Shown here: one piece after another, positions 5,813-6,562 of the stretch
Position numbering within the stretch: the stretch's first letter is position 1
Layout of the letters: each line of letters opens with the position of its first letter
Assembly (NCBI GenBank): GCA_036518955.1
Contig: DATDMG010000395.1
Location: 1 to 6,562 of the forward strand
Source: DATDMG01 sp036518955
Lineage (GTDB): Bacteria > Actinomycetota > Actinomycetes > Actinomycetales > Kineosporiaceae
Reading direction: 5' to 3'
Length of the DNA stretch: 6,562 nt
Notes under the pieces: generated by a model
What the model saw: the letters and a program-made list of their open reading frames with translations, nothing else
What the model was told of the DNA's origin: nothing
Databases searched by the model: none
Translations under genes and position numbers: made by a program

Positions 5813-5909
5813 CGGACGGCCCCCCACGTTCGGATCTTACTGAGCGTTACGCCCTGTACAGCTTTTGGTGTGCCTCTGGGAAGGTTCCGCAAAATGTTCG
5901 CCCACACTG

Positions 5910-5929
5910 TCAACACTTTGTGGTGTTGA
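5910..5929. promoter_or_regulatory. 7-bp dyad in the less GC-rich spacer upstream of the lipoprotein gene
   Basis: TCAACAC (5910-5916) and GTGTTGA (5923-5929) are exact reverse complements separated by TTTGTG. They lie in the least GC-rich part of the window (about 5825-5935), which is the likely promoter zone of the downstream lipoprotein gene, about 120 bases before its ATG. A TAGGAG just after it (5936-5941) could be a -10 element, but no matching -35 was found. Confidence 0.4.
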
Positions 5930-6050
5930 GGCGTCTAGGAGGTGCCCGGAGCGGCCATCCTGACCGCACGGAGAGTGGGTGCCAGGGCGGCATCCGGCCG
6001 CCCTCTCCGGGCGGTGGCGCGACGGTGGGACGGCGATCGGGGGCCAGGCA

Positions 6051-6562
6051 ATGCCGCAGGGGGAGGCAGGGACGGCGCGACCGGCGCCGTCCGGAGCAGG
6101 CTGGGCGCGCGGGGGGGTCCGCCGGTTGACGGCCGTGCTGGCCGGGGCGGTGATCCTGGCCGTGTCGGGATGTTCGCAGGGCCCGGCGGGATCGGACCGG
6201 CCGGCGGCCGGCTCCGGCTCCCCGGCGGCGGGTCCGGCGGGGGCGACGTCGCTCCCGCCCTCGCGGTCCTCACCGTCGGCTGCCCGGGCGGGGGTGACGC
6301 AGGGCACGTCGCCGGCCGGGTCGGACGGGCCGTGGCAGCCCGACGACGCGCAGCTGCCCGCCGACGTCCCGGTGGGGCGGGCCGCCTGTGCCTCGCTCAC
6401 CCGGCCGGCGGGCTGGCTGGCGACGGAGGACGCGCAGGTCGGCGACGCGGGGTTCGAGCTGCCGTCGGACGGCGGTGGCCGGGTCGTCGTCGGGTACGCC
6501 GACCGCAGGTCGGCCACCTGCGGCGACGTGGTGGGGGTCTCGCTGTCGGGGCCGTCGAGCGT
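6051..6562 (+). CDS. secreted lipoprotein, partial (runs off the window)
   Basis: The frame is open from 6051 to the window end (170 codons, C-terminus missing). Residues 1-25 are a basic leader (ending GGVRR), 26-40 a hydrophobic helix (LTAVLAGAVILAVSG), and the lipobox VSGC places the lipidated cysteine at 41, so the protein should be anchored to the outer face of the membrane. Residues 42-95 are a Gly/Ala/Ser/Pro linker. A folded domain begins near 98 (PDDAQLPADVPVGRAACASL) and has cysteines at 113 and 157, possibly a disulfide. No family was recognised. The ATG is preferred for GGGGG at 6039-6043, seven bases upstream; an in-frame TTG at 6126 after a G-run, or a GTG at 5979, are alternatives. 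The start may therefore move, but the strand and frame are well supported by the lipobox. Confidence 0.75.
   Translation, partial: MPQGEAGTARPAPSGAGWARGGVRRLTAVLAGAVILAVSGCSQGPAGSDRPAAGSGSPAAGPAGATSLPPSRSSPSAARAGVTQGTSPAGSDGPWQPDDAQLPADVPVGRAACASLTRPAGWLATEDAQVGDAGFELPSDGGGRVVVGYADRRSATCGDVVGVSLSGPSS

Noticed and set aside
5837..6517. Minus-strand 226-codon frame opposite the lipoprotein
   Set aside because: Low-complexity Pro/Ala/Ser sequence. The plus-strand frame has a proper signal peptide and lipobox and better codon-position bias.

Overview
The window comes from a very GC-rich actinobacterium. Codon third positions are strongly G/C-biased. A DUF574 (Methyltransf_19) SAM-dependent methyltransferase, an actinobacterial-type stand-alone RibD_C reductase-like protein and a BadF-type kinase with an IxGDxGGG loop all fit a filamentous actinomycete (Frankia-, Pseudonocardia- or Streptomyces-like). 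The genus cannot be fixed from sequence reading alone.

Left part (1-2032): the edge holds what may be the N-terminal end of a minus-strand gene, divergent from a YCII-domain gene (171-572, +). The YCII gene's Shine-Dalgarno lies in the last unit of a 13-bp tandem repeat. Convergent to it is a small minus-strand membrane protein (665-985). Its start is covered by a 37-bp near-palindrome (978-1014), with a second related motif 41 bp further upstream. Upstream of it, also on the minus strand, is a complete DUF574 methyltransferase (1157-2032). The region upstream of the methyltransferase carries more copies of the same TCACC/GGTGA half-sites, so these two minus-strand genes may share a regulator.

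Middle part (2033-4003) looks like a scarred, turned-over region. It holds a C-terminal remnant resembling DUF418/YeiB membrane proteins (2245-2388) and an intact RibD_C/dihydrofolate-reductase-like gene (2536-3099, -). Directly upstream, and overlapping that gene's start, is the N-terminal stub of an IS66-family transposase (3087-3287, -). About 700 bp follow with no convincing gene but with a strong 10-bp-stem inverted repeat.

Right part (4004-6562): a two-gene plus-strand operon encodes a HAD-superfamily phosphatase (4004-4690) and a BadF/BadG-type sugar kinase (4687-5772). They overlap by ATGA, so a phosphatase and a kinase are probably translationally coupled, most likely for (amino)sugar phosphate metabolism. 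After a possible terminator hairpin and a less GC-rich spacer with another dyad, a lipoprotein gene starts at 6051 and runs off the window.

No RNA gene, CRISPR array or complete mobile element was seen. The most unusual material is regulatory: the large dyad over a start codon and the motif shared by two loci. No clearly new multi-gene system is evident.
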